Below, one piece after another: positions 20,417 to 28,821 of a DNA stretch of 28,821 nucleotides. The notes below the pieces were generated by a model, which saw nothing but the letters and a program-made list of their open reading frames with translations, did no database searches and had not been told where the DNA came from. The position numbers were made by a program, and so were the translations under genes. The DNA lies in contig JAHBMJ010001579.1 of the NCBI GenBank assembly GCA_018398765.1, forward strand, positions 1 through 28,821. The letters are read 5' to 3'. Source of the stretch: Chromera velia (taxonomy: Eukaryota > Sar > Chromeraceae). Position 1 is the first letter of the stretch; the number at the start of each line of letters is the position of its first letter.

Positions 20417-21548
20417 ATCTGCATGCATGGAAGGGACTGACAGCTAGTGGTCCGACTTGACTCTGCTTGAAGGCGACCTAGTGCTTTGACTGGATGGATT
20501 GGGCCGAAGATGCAGAAGACGGTTGGGAAAAGAAACGCTGATGTGGCACCCATGCACATAAAACGCGCATGTCGTTGCAGGAACAAAGAGGAAGCACCTC
20601 GAATGTTTTTTTGTGTCGGGAGGAGGGCGCGCGGAACTCGACGGATGTTTGAAGAATCGATCGGTTGAGGCTGATTGCACGGGCGAGTGATTGATTGATT
20701 GAATGAATGAATGAATGAATTGAATGAATGAATGAATGAACAACTGGCTCCACCATGTTTATTGACGACTACAGTGTACACCAGCGCATGGAGTTTTCGA
20801 GGACGTGGATTCTCTTTCTTTGTATCTTTTCCCTCACTCTTCTCTCTCGTCCGCTCTGAAGAAGCCGGAGAATTGAACAAGACATTCTGCACCGTCTCTG
20901 CAGCCAAACTCCAGGAAGGGAAATGGGTAGTTCCTCATTAAAAGTGAGGATTTCCTGCTTAGAGTGCAAAGAATGTCATATTCTGCATTAAAATTTTTTC
21001 TGTGGTTGAAAGATCTGTTTGAAGCTCATAATCACTGGTTGTCGATCTAGTAGTCGATCCATGATAAGCTTGGTGATGAATCAACTTATACATGTTTGTT
21101 TATGTACAGGTTTTATAGAAAACGTAATGGAATAGTACCAGGAATGTACATAGTTATTATGTCTAGACATACTAGTACGTTCTATATTACTATATAAACT
21201 AAGCACAATTCTAACTTAAAGTACGTACAATTCTGAGTACGATTGAACTTTCAGTCTGAGTTAATTAATGTCACTCATGAATCAGATCATTATGCTATAT
21301 ACTAGGCTATGTAGTGATAGTGATAGTGATATTAGGATTAGGATTAGGATTAATGTCCGGAGGATTGGCCTTCCGCCCCAATGCCGAATGTCCGACGTGC
21401 GGCTTCCAGGAAAAGCGCCTAGACGCATCAGACCTCCCTAGCCGGCCTGCACAGGTCTAGCCTGTGCCGCGAACGGATCACATTGAACAGTCAATCACCT
21501 GCGTGTGTATGCGAGAGGGCTCACTCCATTCCAAAGCAGGGTTTGAAA
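20417..21548. other. Intergenic DNA with TGAT/TGAA microsatellite
   Basis: A TGCATGCATG motif (20420-20429) directly follows the stop codon of the secreted-protein gene. TGAT and TGAA tetranucleotide repeats occupy about 20686-20741. Right of 20940 the DNA is AT-rich. A GC-rich island at 21356-21480 contains the 7-bp hairpin GCACAGG/CCTGTGC (21449-21455 and 21461-21467, loop of 5) and follows a GGATTA triplet repeat (21331-21352). A short frame from ATG 20754 (34 codons) is not convincing. Confidence 0.55.
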
Positions 21549-21799
21549 GGGGCCATGAAAAAATTTATTTGAGTGTTAGTAGCACGCAAAAGGGCTTTGG
21601 GGGGGCCCAGGGGGGGGGGGGTCTTTGCGTGCCAGCGAAGCAAAAATGATAATTCTTCTCCACTATTAAAACACATTTTTAAGTCAAAAAACTGGGTTTT
21701 CAATTTTTTGGGGGGTATTGCATGCCACTGTGGTGGAAGGTAGGGAGGGGAGGGGGTCTTGCGTACCACTGACACTCAAATAAATTTTTATATGGCCCC
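21549..21799. mobile_element. Candidate MITE with about 41-bp terminal inverted repeats
   Basis: The left arm (21549-21589, starting GGGGCCATGAAAAAATTTAT) and the right arm (21759-21799, read on the minus strand GGGGCCATATAAAAATTTAT) match at about 36 of 41 positions. Length is 251 bases and there is no coding capacity. The interior carries long G runs (21599-21621 and 21706-21757). The flanks share only AAA on each side, so a target duplication is at best 3 bases. A non-autonomous DNA transposon is the simplest reading; a stable inverted duplication is the alternative. Confidence 0.6.
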
Positions 21800-22192
21800 A
21801 AAGGGATATAGCCTAGTAATCCTATACAAACCCAGGTTAGATTTTATAGGAATGTATCATAAAATTTAATTGATTTGAATTGATAGAATTTGCTGGTATG
21901 TAGAACTCTCCTAAGGTGAAACTAGCAATCAGAACGGCGCAATGAATCAGAACGGTACAATGCGCGCACGAATATTTACAAACGTGCAGAAATAAAATGA
22001 AATAAAATGCATGCATGCAAAAGCATGTTTGAGGCAAGTCAAATTGACGTCCATGCATTCATGGTAAATGCAAGACACAAAAGCAGACAAAGACTACTCT
22101 GGGCAACTGCCAGAGGTTTCGCGTAAGAAGTAGATCTTCATGTTGATCATGTCTAGAGCGCTAGCTCTTTCTGCTCTAGCAGTGAAATTTAG

Positions 22193-22670
22193 CTAGGCGA
22201 CGCATAGTGATAAAAAAAAAGAAAAAAAAAATCTCGAGAAGCCTAATCTTTTTTATTTTTTTTTTTTATTATTTTATTGGAAGTGCTAAACATTAGTGAC
22301 CATGCTTGATTTGATTATATTTGATTTGATTTGATTTGATTTGATTTGAGCTTCAACCTCAAATATTTGATATTTGAGGTAAGATTTGAGGTTAACCTCT
22401 TAGAGTTCCTCACTGAGTCACTGACTTACTGTCACTCTAATCATTTTTCTCATGACAATAGTTATCAAAACATTTCTGATGTGTGTTTCAAAAATTTAAA
22501 AAAATATATATAAAATTATTATGTTTGGCAAACATATAACAAAAACATATCTAACTATAAAACCTACGTTTGCTAAGTTTGCTTGGACCTTTAACCACCA
22601 GACTAAAAAAAAAAAAAAAAAATCTTGACATGTCTATTCTTTTTTTTTTTTACCACTGTGCGTCGCCTAG
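22193..22670. mobile_element. Mutator-like MITE with 9-bp target duplication
   Basis: Inverted ends begin CTAGGCGACGCATAGTGATA (left, 22193) and, read on the minus strand, CTAGGCGACGCACAGTGGTA (right, ending 22670), each continuing into an A run, about 30-35 bases in total. GAAATTTAG is duplicated exactly outside both ends (22184-22192 and 22671-22679). A 9-base duplication is typical of Mutator-like transposons. The 478-base interior is AT-rich, with no open frame, a TTGAT pentanucleotide repeat (22308-22347) and a palindrome near 22357-22379. It must have been mobilised by a transposase made elsewhere. Confidence 0.82.
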
Positions 22671-22679
22671 GAAATTTAG

Positions 22680-22958
22680 TAGAATTTAGAGTAACGGGGT
22701 CTGCATGGTAGAATTTACTGTGGCTAGCACCAAAGAACCTTTTTGGGCTAGTCCCTGGGTAAATTCTCAGTGGAATTAAATTAATTAAAGTTTTAAATTT
22801 GATAGTAGTAAGCAGAGGATTCTGAGAGCTAGTGAATTAAAATATTTGATTTCGTTAATTTTCATTAATTCAAATTATAAATCTGGCTATATAAGTTCTG
22901 ATTGAAGTTCGCGAATTTAATAATTTTTTTAAAAATCTACTATGTATTCGTTTGAAAT

Positions 22959-22989
<31 letters not shown>

Positions 22990-23663
22990 AATTCCTATAT
23001 ATATTTTTAAATTCCCTAGGAATTAACCAGAGTACAGATTCCACAGTATTAAAGTAGTTACGCATGCATGTTTACTACCATGTTTATGATTCAAATTATG
23101 AATTTTTAGATAACCCTGGGTCTATAGGACTGGGCACGAGATGTTTTAATATTGACTCAGTCGTACCTCTCTGACAGGACTCATGCAATATGTACATGTC
23201 GCATTGTACGGTGGCCGGGATGAAGATGAAGGTACCCAAGGAGAGCAAAGCATCGGCACGCACAGGCCCCGACACAACCCCTTCACAAACTCCACAAAGA
23301 TGAATGAGGGAGCTGGAGGGCTCCATCTGTAGCATATTGAGTCACACACAACTAATTAGAAGGACACGAGCAGCTCAGACATGCGATTAAATTAGGCCAT
23401 GAAGACAGTCTCACTCCTCGACAAATACACGCGACCAGCGCTAATAACTCCCATCATCTTCTACTCTGCATTCTGGCGCCTGCCGAGGACTTTCAGAAAG
23501 ACTTGGTTTCCGTTCAGCGACAGACCGAAAATTTGCATACCGAGACACATAGTGTTACAGAGTCAGTCTGTCAACCAGTCAAACAACCAGAAAGTGAGAG
23601 AGTGAGAGAGAAAGAGAGAAGAGCAGACGCCATCTGCCCAGTCAAGTCTTTCTTTCTGACTTT

Positions 23664-23701
<38 letters not shown>

Positions 23702-24064
23702 TACCTTCCTCATGCATCGGCCGGGAGAGTCCTAAAAGTTCCTTCTTGTCGATCCCTCTCTGTCCTCCCTCTCTGTGTGTTCCTTCTCCTGTATTCCCTG
23801 TCCCCCTCTCTCGTTTTGCGTCTCTCTGTGTTTCTTAACGGGTTCTGGCTTTTCCAACACTTTCTCCCACAATCCCATGGTCACTACGTTTCTCTGCTCG
23901 ATTCTGCCAGGAAAGAAACACGCGAAAAGAGAGAGCGAGTCCATTGCCTTCCTGTCTGAATGGTCGAGGAAGTTTCCTTCCTGACTTCTTAACTTACCTC
24001 GTCCTCGGTTTCGATGCAGACGCCAAGGAAAACATGACAACAACTGCTCCACACACAGACACAG

Positions 24065-24095
<31 letters not shown>

Positions 24096-24275
24096 AACAC
24101 ACACACACACACACACACACACGCACGCACACACACAGCGTCTCTGCATGCGTACGAATCTGCACAAACAGTCCGCGCGGATCAATGCGAAAACCATGGA
24201 CTCGGTCTGATCAATCAATCATTCAATCAATGAATCATTCAATCAATCAAACAAACAGATCGATCGATGGATCGC
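22680..24275. other. AT-rich intergenic DNA with several microsatellites
   Basis: 22680-23140 is very AT-rich, with AC and AT dinucleotide repeats at about 22960-22990. A GC-richer island at about 23140-23340 has open frames on both strands but no recognisable domain. Simple repeats follow: TTTC units at about 23660-23700, AC units at about 24050-24136 and TCAA units at 24207-24250. The right end is the probable 3' untranslated region of katG. Confidence 0.6.
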
Positions 24276-26852
24276 TCAGGCATGCGCTCCCTCTCCTTCA
24301 CACACGTTGCCCATGGGCCCGTTGAACCTGTCGGACGTCATGGCCTTCTCCCACGCTCTAGAGACGGTCTCCACGAAGAGCTTCTCGTCTCCTGCGAAGG
24401 CGGTCATCAATCCTGAAATCTCGAAGTCAGAGACCAACGAAACGTCAAGCTCCGTCACACGAAGCGACTCGTCATCTGACGCTTGGAACCACCCCTTCGT
24501 CTCCTGACTGACCACAGGAACCCACAGGTGGGATGTCATGGTCTTGAAATATGCAGTGCTCAGATGCGGGGGGGCACTGCCTTCCTGCTGCGGGGTAATG
24601 CTCAGCCAAGCAGCAGCTGAGGGATTCAGAGCACCCAGAGAGCGGGTCGCACCCACAAGCGCAACCCACTCTGCTGTCGTGAGACCCGAGAGATTCATTC
24701 TGTTGCGTGCGTCAACTGCGTGTGCGGTGAGGGGGAAGTCTGTAACAGGGGAGGGTGTGGGTTCGAGTGGTTTGAAGGACTCTTTGTCAGTCTCTCCCTC
24801 GAGTGCGTCGCCCCTTCCAGGACAGAATCTAAACAACCTCCTGTTGTCTCCTCCCTCTGCGTCCAGACCAACATTCAGGTGAGCCTCTGAAGCGTCTCTA
24901 AGCGCCTCCGTTCCTGCAACAACGATGAGGTCTGACCAGGAGAGACGGCCCTCGAATTTGTTCATCACCGGCTGGAGTTTTGACAACGTCTCGGAGAGAC
25001 CCTGGTTGACCTCCCATGAGATTTGGGGGTCAAACCGGATGCGTGCACCGTTGCACCCTCCCCGATAGTCGGTGCGTCTGAAGGTGGACGCACACTGCCA
25101 AGCCAGGCGGATCAACTCTCCGTGAGTGACCTTGGTTGACTGAAGGGCCCTGCGTGCGGTGAAAGTCCGGAGTCCCTCCGGGGACATCAGCTCACGCACT
25201 GCGGTCCTAACAGAGGACCAGTCGGGGGTGTCTGAGGGGGGAGCGCGGATGGGGTCCTGAAAGAGTTGGGGGGGGGGGACGTCGGTGCCTAGACAACGTG
25301 AGACAGGCCCCATGTCTCGGGTGGTCAGTTTGTACCATGCATGACGGAATGCGTCTGCGAATTTGTCATGATCGTTCTGGAATTCTTTCAGGAGGGAATG
25401 GTAGGAGGGATCATGGAGGAGGGCGACGTCGGTTGTCAACATCATCACGGGGACCTTCTCGTCGGGGTCGTCGGCACGGGGAGCCATGGACCCCGGCATG
25501 GTCTCGTTCCCCTTCACTTGCCATTGGAAGTGCCCACCGGGGCCCTCTGTCTTCTCCCACTCAAACCCTAGAAGATAGTCAAGGTACAGACTGTCAAACT
25601 TGGTGGGCGTGGTCGTCCACGCACCCTCAAACCCTGCAGTGAAGGTATCAATGCCCTTCCCACTCCCGCAAAGGCCCTCCCACCCAAAGCCCTGTGCAGT
25701 GGGCCCTGCGTCCTTGGGAGAGGGCCCCACTCCCGCAGGACAAGCCCCGTGGGCCTTTCCGAAAGAGTGGCCACCAGCGATCAGGGCAACCGTCTCGCTG
25801 TCGTTCATCGCCATGCGACCGAACGTGTCTCTGCACAGACAGACAGGCAGAGAGAGAGAGAGAGAGAGAGAAGGGCTGAGATCATTTGAGCACAATGCAG
25901 ACTCTCTAGCTGCGCAGCCCTTCTCAATCTTCTTCCATTTCCCTCCTCTCTTCGCTCGACTTATCCTACCAGTCCTGACCGCTGCCCCCGCATGGGGCAA
26001 ATGAAAGTCGGTGGACGGCTGCACACCCACAACACCTGCACATCCCGCTACCACAATCCACAAAATAACTGACTGACTGACTGACTGACTGACTGACTGA
26101 CTGACTGGCTGGCTGGCTGGCTGACTGGCTGACTGGCTGGCTGGCTGACTGACTGACCTGATATCCGGAACAGATCCCTCTGGATTGGGCACTCCCATGT
26201 GGCCCTCTGGGTTCACGTAGATCAACCCGAGGGTGGTGGCTCCGAGGGGAGGTTTGCAGTCCCCATCGGTCTTGCAGGGGGCGTATGCCTCCTGTTCGGC
26301 AGTCGGTCCCAGAAGGAGACTGTCTGCCCCGTCCTCGTCGTCAATTCTCCCCCCACAAAAGCCCAGAGGAGCCAACCCCATCGACTCCATGGCAGTGTTC
26401 CCTGCCAGAACTATCAGATCTCCCCAGGAAAGTGAGGCACCGTATTTCTCCTTTATGGGCTTAAGGAGCCACCTGGCTTTGTCGAGGTTCGTGTTGTCCA
26501 TCCATGAGTTCTCAGGCACAAACCTCTGCCTCCCACCGTCAGACCCCCCGTGCCCATCAGAGAGACGGTAGGTGCCGGCAGAGTGCCAGGCGAGACGGAT
26601 CATGAACGGACCATAGTGGTTGAAGTCCGCAGGCCAAAAGTCGTTGGAAGTTACGAACAGCTTCTTCAAGTCTTCTTTCACTTGATCAAGATCCAGTTTT
26701 GAAAAGTTTTCAGCGTATGAGGAGGCTGTGGGGTCCGTCTGTACCCCTGGAGGGGAGGAGACGGCTACAGGTTTTCTATCAAAACCAAAAGGGCACTGAG
26801 CCCGAACGCCTGCAAAGCAAGCGAGAACGCAAACAGCCGCAGTACGCTTCAT
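24276..26852 (-). CDS. katG: Catalase-peroxidase with signal peptide, two exons
   Basis: Bifunctional haem enzyme that dismutates hydrogen peroxide and oxidises peroxidase substrates. Exon 1 26852-26158, intron 26157-25831 (327 bases, GTCAGT donor, TGTGCAG acceptor), exon 2 25830-24276; 749 residues, normal for KatG. The distal site is RLAWHSAG (Arg86, Trp89, His90). Tyr212 (LIYVNPEG) and Met238 (RMAMND) with Trp89 form the KatG-specific crosslink. His253 (GGHSFGKAH) is the proximal haem ligand, followed by [12 protein letters not shown] and KLTTRDMGP. The C-terminal half is the usual haem-free duplicated domain ([13 protein letters not shown]). The N-terminus [18 protein letters not shown] is a signal peptide, so the enzyme should enter the secretory pathway; a plastid-type bipartite signal is also possible. 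An insert with Cys pairs (CKTDGDC) fits an oxidising compartment. Eukaryotic katG genes are generally traced to bacterial transfer. Confidence 0.95.
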   Translation of the reverse strand: MKRTAAVCVLACFAGVRAQCPFGFDRKPVAVSSPPGVQTDPTASSYAENFSKLDLDQVKEDLKKLFVTSNDFWPADFNHYGPFMIRLAWHSAGTYRLSDGHGGSDGGRQRFVPENSWMDNTNLDKARWLLKPIKEKYGASLSWGDLIVLAGNTAMESMGLAPLGFCGGRIDDEDGADSLLLGPTAEQEAYAPCKTDGDCKPPLGATTLGLIYVNPEGHMGVPNPEGSVPDIRSVSQPASQSASQPASQPVSQSVSQSVSQSVILWIVVAGCAGVVGVQPSTDFHLPHAGAAVRTGRISRAKRGGKWKKIEKGCAARESALCSNDLSPSLSLSLSLPVCLCRDTFGRMAMNDSETVALIAGGHSFGKAHGACPAGVGPSPKDAGPTAQGFGWEGLCGSGKGIDTFTAGFEGAWTTTPTKFDSLYLDYLLGFEWEKTEGPGGHFQWQVKGNETMPGSMAPRADDPDEKVPVMMLTTDVALLHDPSYHSLLKEFQNDHDKFADAFRHAWYKLTTRDMGPVSRCLGTDVPPPQLFQDPIRAPPSDTPDWSSVRTAVRELMSPEGLRTFTARRALQSTKVTHGELIRLAWQCASTFRRTDYRGGCNGARIRFDPQISWEVNQGLSETLSKLQPVMNKFEGRLSWSDLIVVAGTEALRDASEAHLNVGLDAEGGDNRRLFRFCPGRGDALEGETDKESFKPLEPTPSPVTDFPLTAHAVDARNRMNLSGLTTAEWVALVGATRSLGALNPSAAAWLSITPQQEGSAPPHLSTAYFKTMTSHLWVPVVSQETKGWFQASDDESLRVTELDVSLVSDFEISGLMTAFAGDEKLFVETVSRAWEKAMTSDRFNGPMGNVCEGEGAHA
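26068..26157. repeat. ACTG/GGCT tetranucleotide array at the katG 5' splice site
   Basis: On the gene strand the array reads GTCA and GCCA units, about 22 in all, starting exactly at the exon 1 end. Every GTCAGT in it is a copy of the donor hexamer. The intron also has an AG dinucleotide run at about 25852-25872 near its 3' end. Confidence 0.9.
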
Positions 26853-27524
26853 TGTCAATAGTTATGAGGAGCTACCTGAATCCGAACAACTCACTCATTG
26901 ACAGGAAAGCGGTCTGTCGAGTCACTCATGTGAAAAAGCGTGTCTTTGAAGTAGGTCAGAATGTCCATTTCGCGGACGAGACGGGACGCAGTTGAGGGGT
27001 TGACAAAAATGAGTTGTCGCGGCAGGACTGGGCCGCGCATGCGCGCAAAAAGGGATCGCGCGAAAATGCCCTTTCCTTTTTCCCCCGTGCATGCAGCTGA
27101 ATTCATACGTACAAATTATACGCGTACGATCGAACCGGCAGGATCTGTACGTACGTACATCGACTGTTCCGCAGTGCCCCTGTAGCTACGTAGAGCGAGC
27201 TCCCCCCAATGACGTCCTTGTTCAGTCAGACAAGGAAAGAAAGCAGTGCGATCAACCGATCCAACCGGCAGAAGAAGTTGTCGACCCTGATTTGTTGTCG
27301 GCTCGCCTGAGCATCTTTGTGGGGTCTGTGTGGCAGCTCCAAGCCGCCCTCCGATCACCCTATTTGTGTGCGAAGCCAGTCGGAATCATCGACCAAAGAG
27401 TTCACCAAAGCACCAAGAATCGTATTTGTGACGGACCTAACTCGACTGACTCAGCCACAGAGGCAGAACCAGTAGATCAAACACACCCCCTTGACGGAAA
27501 GTGACTGAGTGACAGACACGCAAG
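26853..27524. promoter_or_regulatory. Divergent promoter region between katG and the myosin gene
   Basis: 672 bases separate the two start codons, which face away from each other. Candidate elements include GCGCATGCGC (27035-27044, palindromic), TGCATGCA (27088-27095) and a cluster of CGTAC motifs at about 27107-27158. No TATA box is obvious for either gene. Open frames here have no recognisable domain and are read as leader or promoter DNA. Confidence 0.5.
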
Positions 27525-28256
27525 ATGGCGCGACTTCACAGGGACAGTGTGGTGGAGATGAACCTGCTGGCTGCAGGCACCCCTTTGTGGGTTGTATCCA
27601 AGAATCCCGCAGTCATGTACGTGCAGGCAAAGGTGCTCCGTGCAGCTGCGGACGGCGTCGTTGTGAAGAACCCAGAGGGACAGGAGCAGACTGTCAAGTA
27701 CAGTGAGTGCATGTACGTCAACGAGCATCTGGACTGCATGGAGGCCAATGAGCTCACCAAAGTGCTCCACGTCAACCAGGCCGCAGTCTACGATATCCTC
27801 AAGCAGAGGTTCCTGAAGAAGCAAATATACGTCAGTCACACAGTCCAGCCTTTCCTCCCTCAATACTCTTTACTTGTCAGCTTCATCTCCGCATACGTTC
27901 TTCTCCCCCCTCTCCTGCTGTCTGCAGACATACGCCCGCCCTCTACTGGTGGTGATGAATCCCTTCCAATCTGTCCCAGAACTCTACAGCAGCGAGAGGA
28001 TCCTCAAGTACAAGGGCATGGTGCACCAGGATGACCTGCCCCCCCACACTTTCGCTGTGGCACAGAAAATGGTCACACAGCTCCGCGAGAACCAGAGGAA
28101 CCAGTCCTGCGTGATCTCGGGAGAGTCAGGAGCAGGGAAGACGGAGACAACGAAGCACGTGATGAAGTTCTTTGCGACCAGGGGATCAGACGCAGCGGGG
28201 GATGACACTGTGCAGGCAGCCATCATGATGGCAAACCCTCTCTTGGAGGCCTTCGG
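27525..28256 (+). CDS. Myosin heavy chain, N-terminal part of the motor domain
   Basis: Actin-based ATP-driven motor; only the first 211 or so codons are in the window. Exon 1 27525-27830 (102 codons), intron 27831-27927 (97 bases, GTCAGT donor, TCTGCAG acceptor, phase 0), exon 2 27928-28256, ending in phase 2 at a GTGCGT donor. The first 75 residues are a divergent N-terminal region (MARLHRDSVV...). Motor signatures follow: IYTYARPLLVVMNPFQ across the splice, KGMVHQDDLPPHTFAVAQ, the P-loop GESGAGKTETTKH and NPLLEAFG just before the second intron. The N-terminal region and the lack of a classic SH3-like start recall apicomplexan/alveolate myosins such as class XIV, but class cannot be set without the rest. 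The ATG has a good context (CAAGATGGC). Confidence 0.93.
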
Positions 28257-28265
28257 GTGCGTTCC

Positions 28266-28821
<556 letters not shown>

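Noticed and set aside
20362-20907. 181-codon minus-strand frame overlapping the secreted-protein gene
   Set aside because: Runs through the complement of a coding region and a TGAA microsatellite; its Ser/Phe/Ile/His repeat is an artefact of the repeat.
21331-21352. GGATTA repeats as an interstitial telomere
   Set aside because: Only three units, and the unit is not a standard telomeric repeat.
23096-23349. Open frames on the minus strand in a GC-richer island
   Set aside because: Two overlapping frames, neither with a recognisable motif; may be an old gene fragment but cannot be supported.

Overview
This is a eukaryotic nuclear window. Three gene models need spliceosomal introns, the intergenic DNA is AT-rich and full of microsatellites, and about half the window is one decayed LTR retrotransposon. 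The partial myosin head at the right edge, the recurring TGCATGCA-type motif and the intron structure suggest an alveolate, perhaps a chromerid-like alga. That placement is inference; no rRNA or organelle marker is present.

Layout. Bases 1-600 hold the end of a possible open frame from upstream. Bases 600-2900 are AT-rich and gene-free, with a 77-bp tandem duplication and AATC repeats. A two-exon minus-strand gene (4293 to 2908) encodes a coiled-coil protein of about 400 residues.

From 4636 to 19251 lies a Ty1/copia-type retrotransposon of about 14.6 kb. It has 118-121 bp terminal direct repeats, a primer-binding-like site, gag with zinc knuckles, a protease-like motif, integrase, a very long spacer, reverse transcriptase and RNase H in copia order, a 3.4-kb non-coding tail and a polypurine tract. 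It is broken by about 23 in-frame stops, mostly TAG, and several frameshifts, but the last 2.7 kb of coding sequence has frameshifts and no nonsense codons.

Right of it is a single-exon gene for a secreted protein of unknown family (19607-20416). Then comes about 3.8 kb of AT-rich DNA with two small inverted-repeat elements; the second (22193-22670) has perfect 9-bp target duplications and looks like a Mutator-type MITE. A secreted catalase-peroxidase gene (katG, minus strand, one intron) and a myosin heavy-chain gene (plus strand, cut by the window end) are divergently arranged around a 672-bp shared promoter region. The window ends in a roughly 500-bp TG microsatellite inside the second myosin intron.

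The host genes have unrelated functions: cytoskeletal motor, peroxide defence, a secreted protein and a coiled-coil protein. The strongest leads are the oversized copia element with its TAG-biased decay, the 9-bp-TSD MITE, the katG 5' splice site embedded in a GTCA tandem repeat, and the shared GTCAGT donor/TCTGCAG-type acceptor signature.
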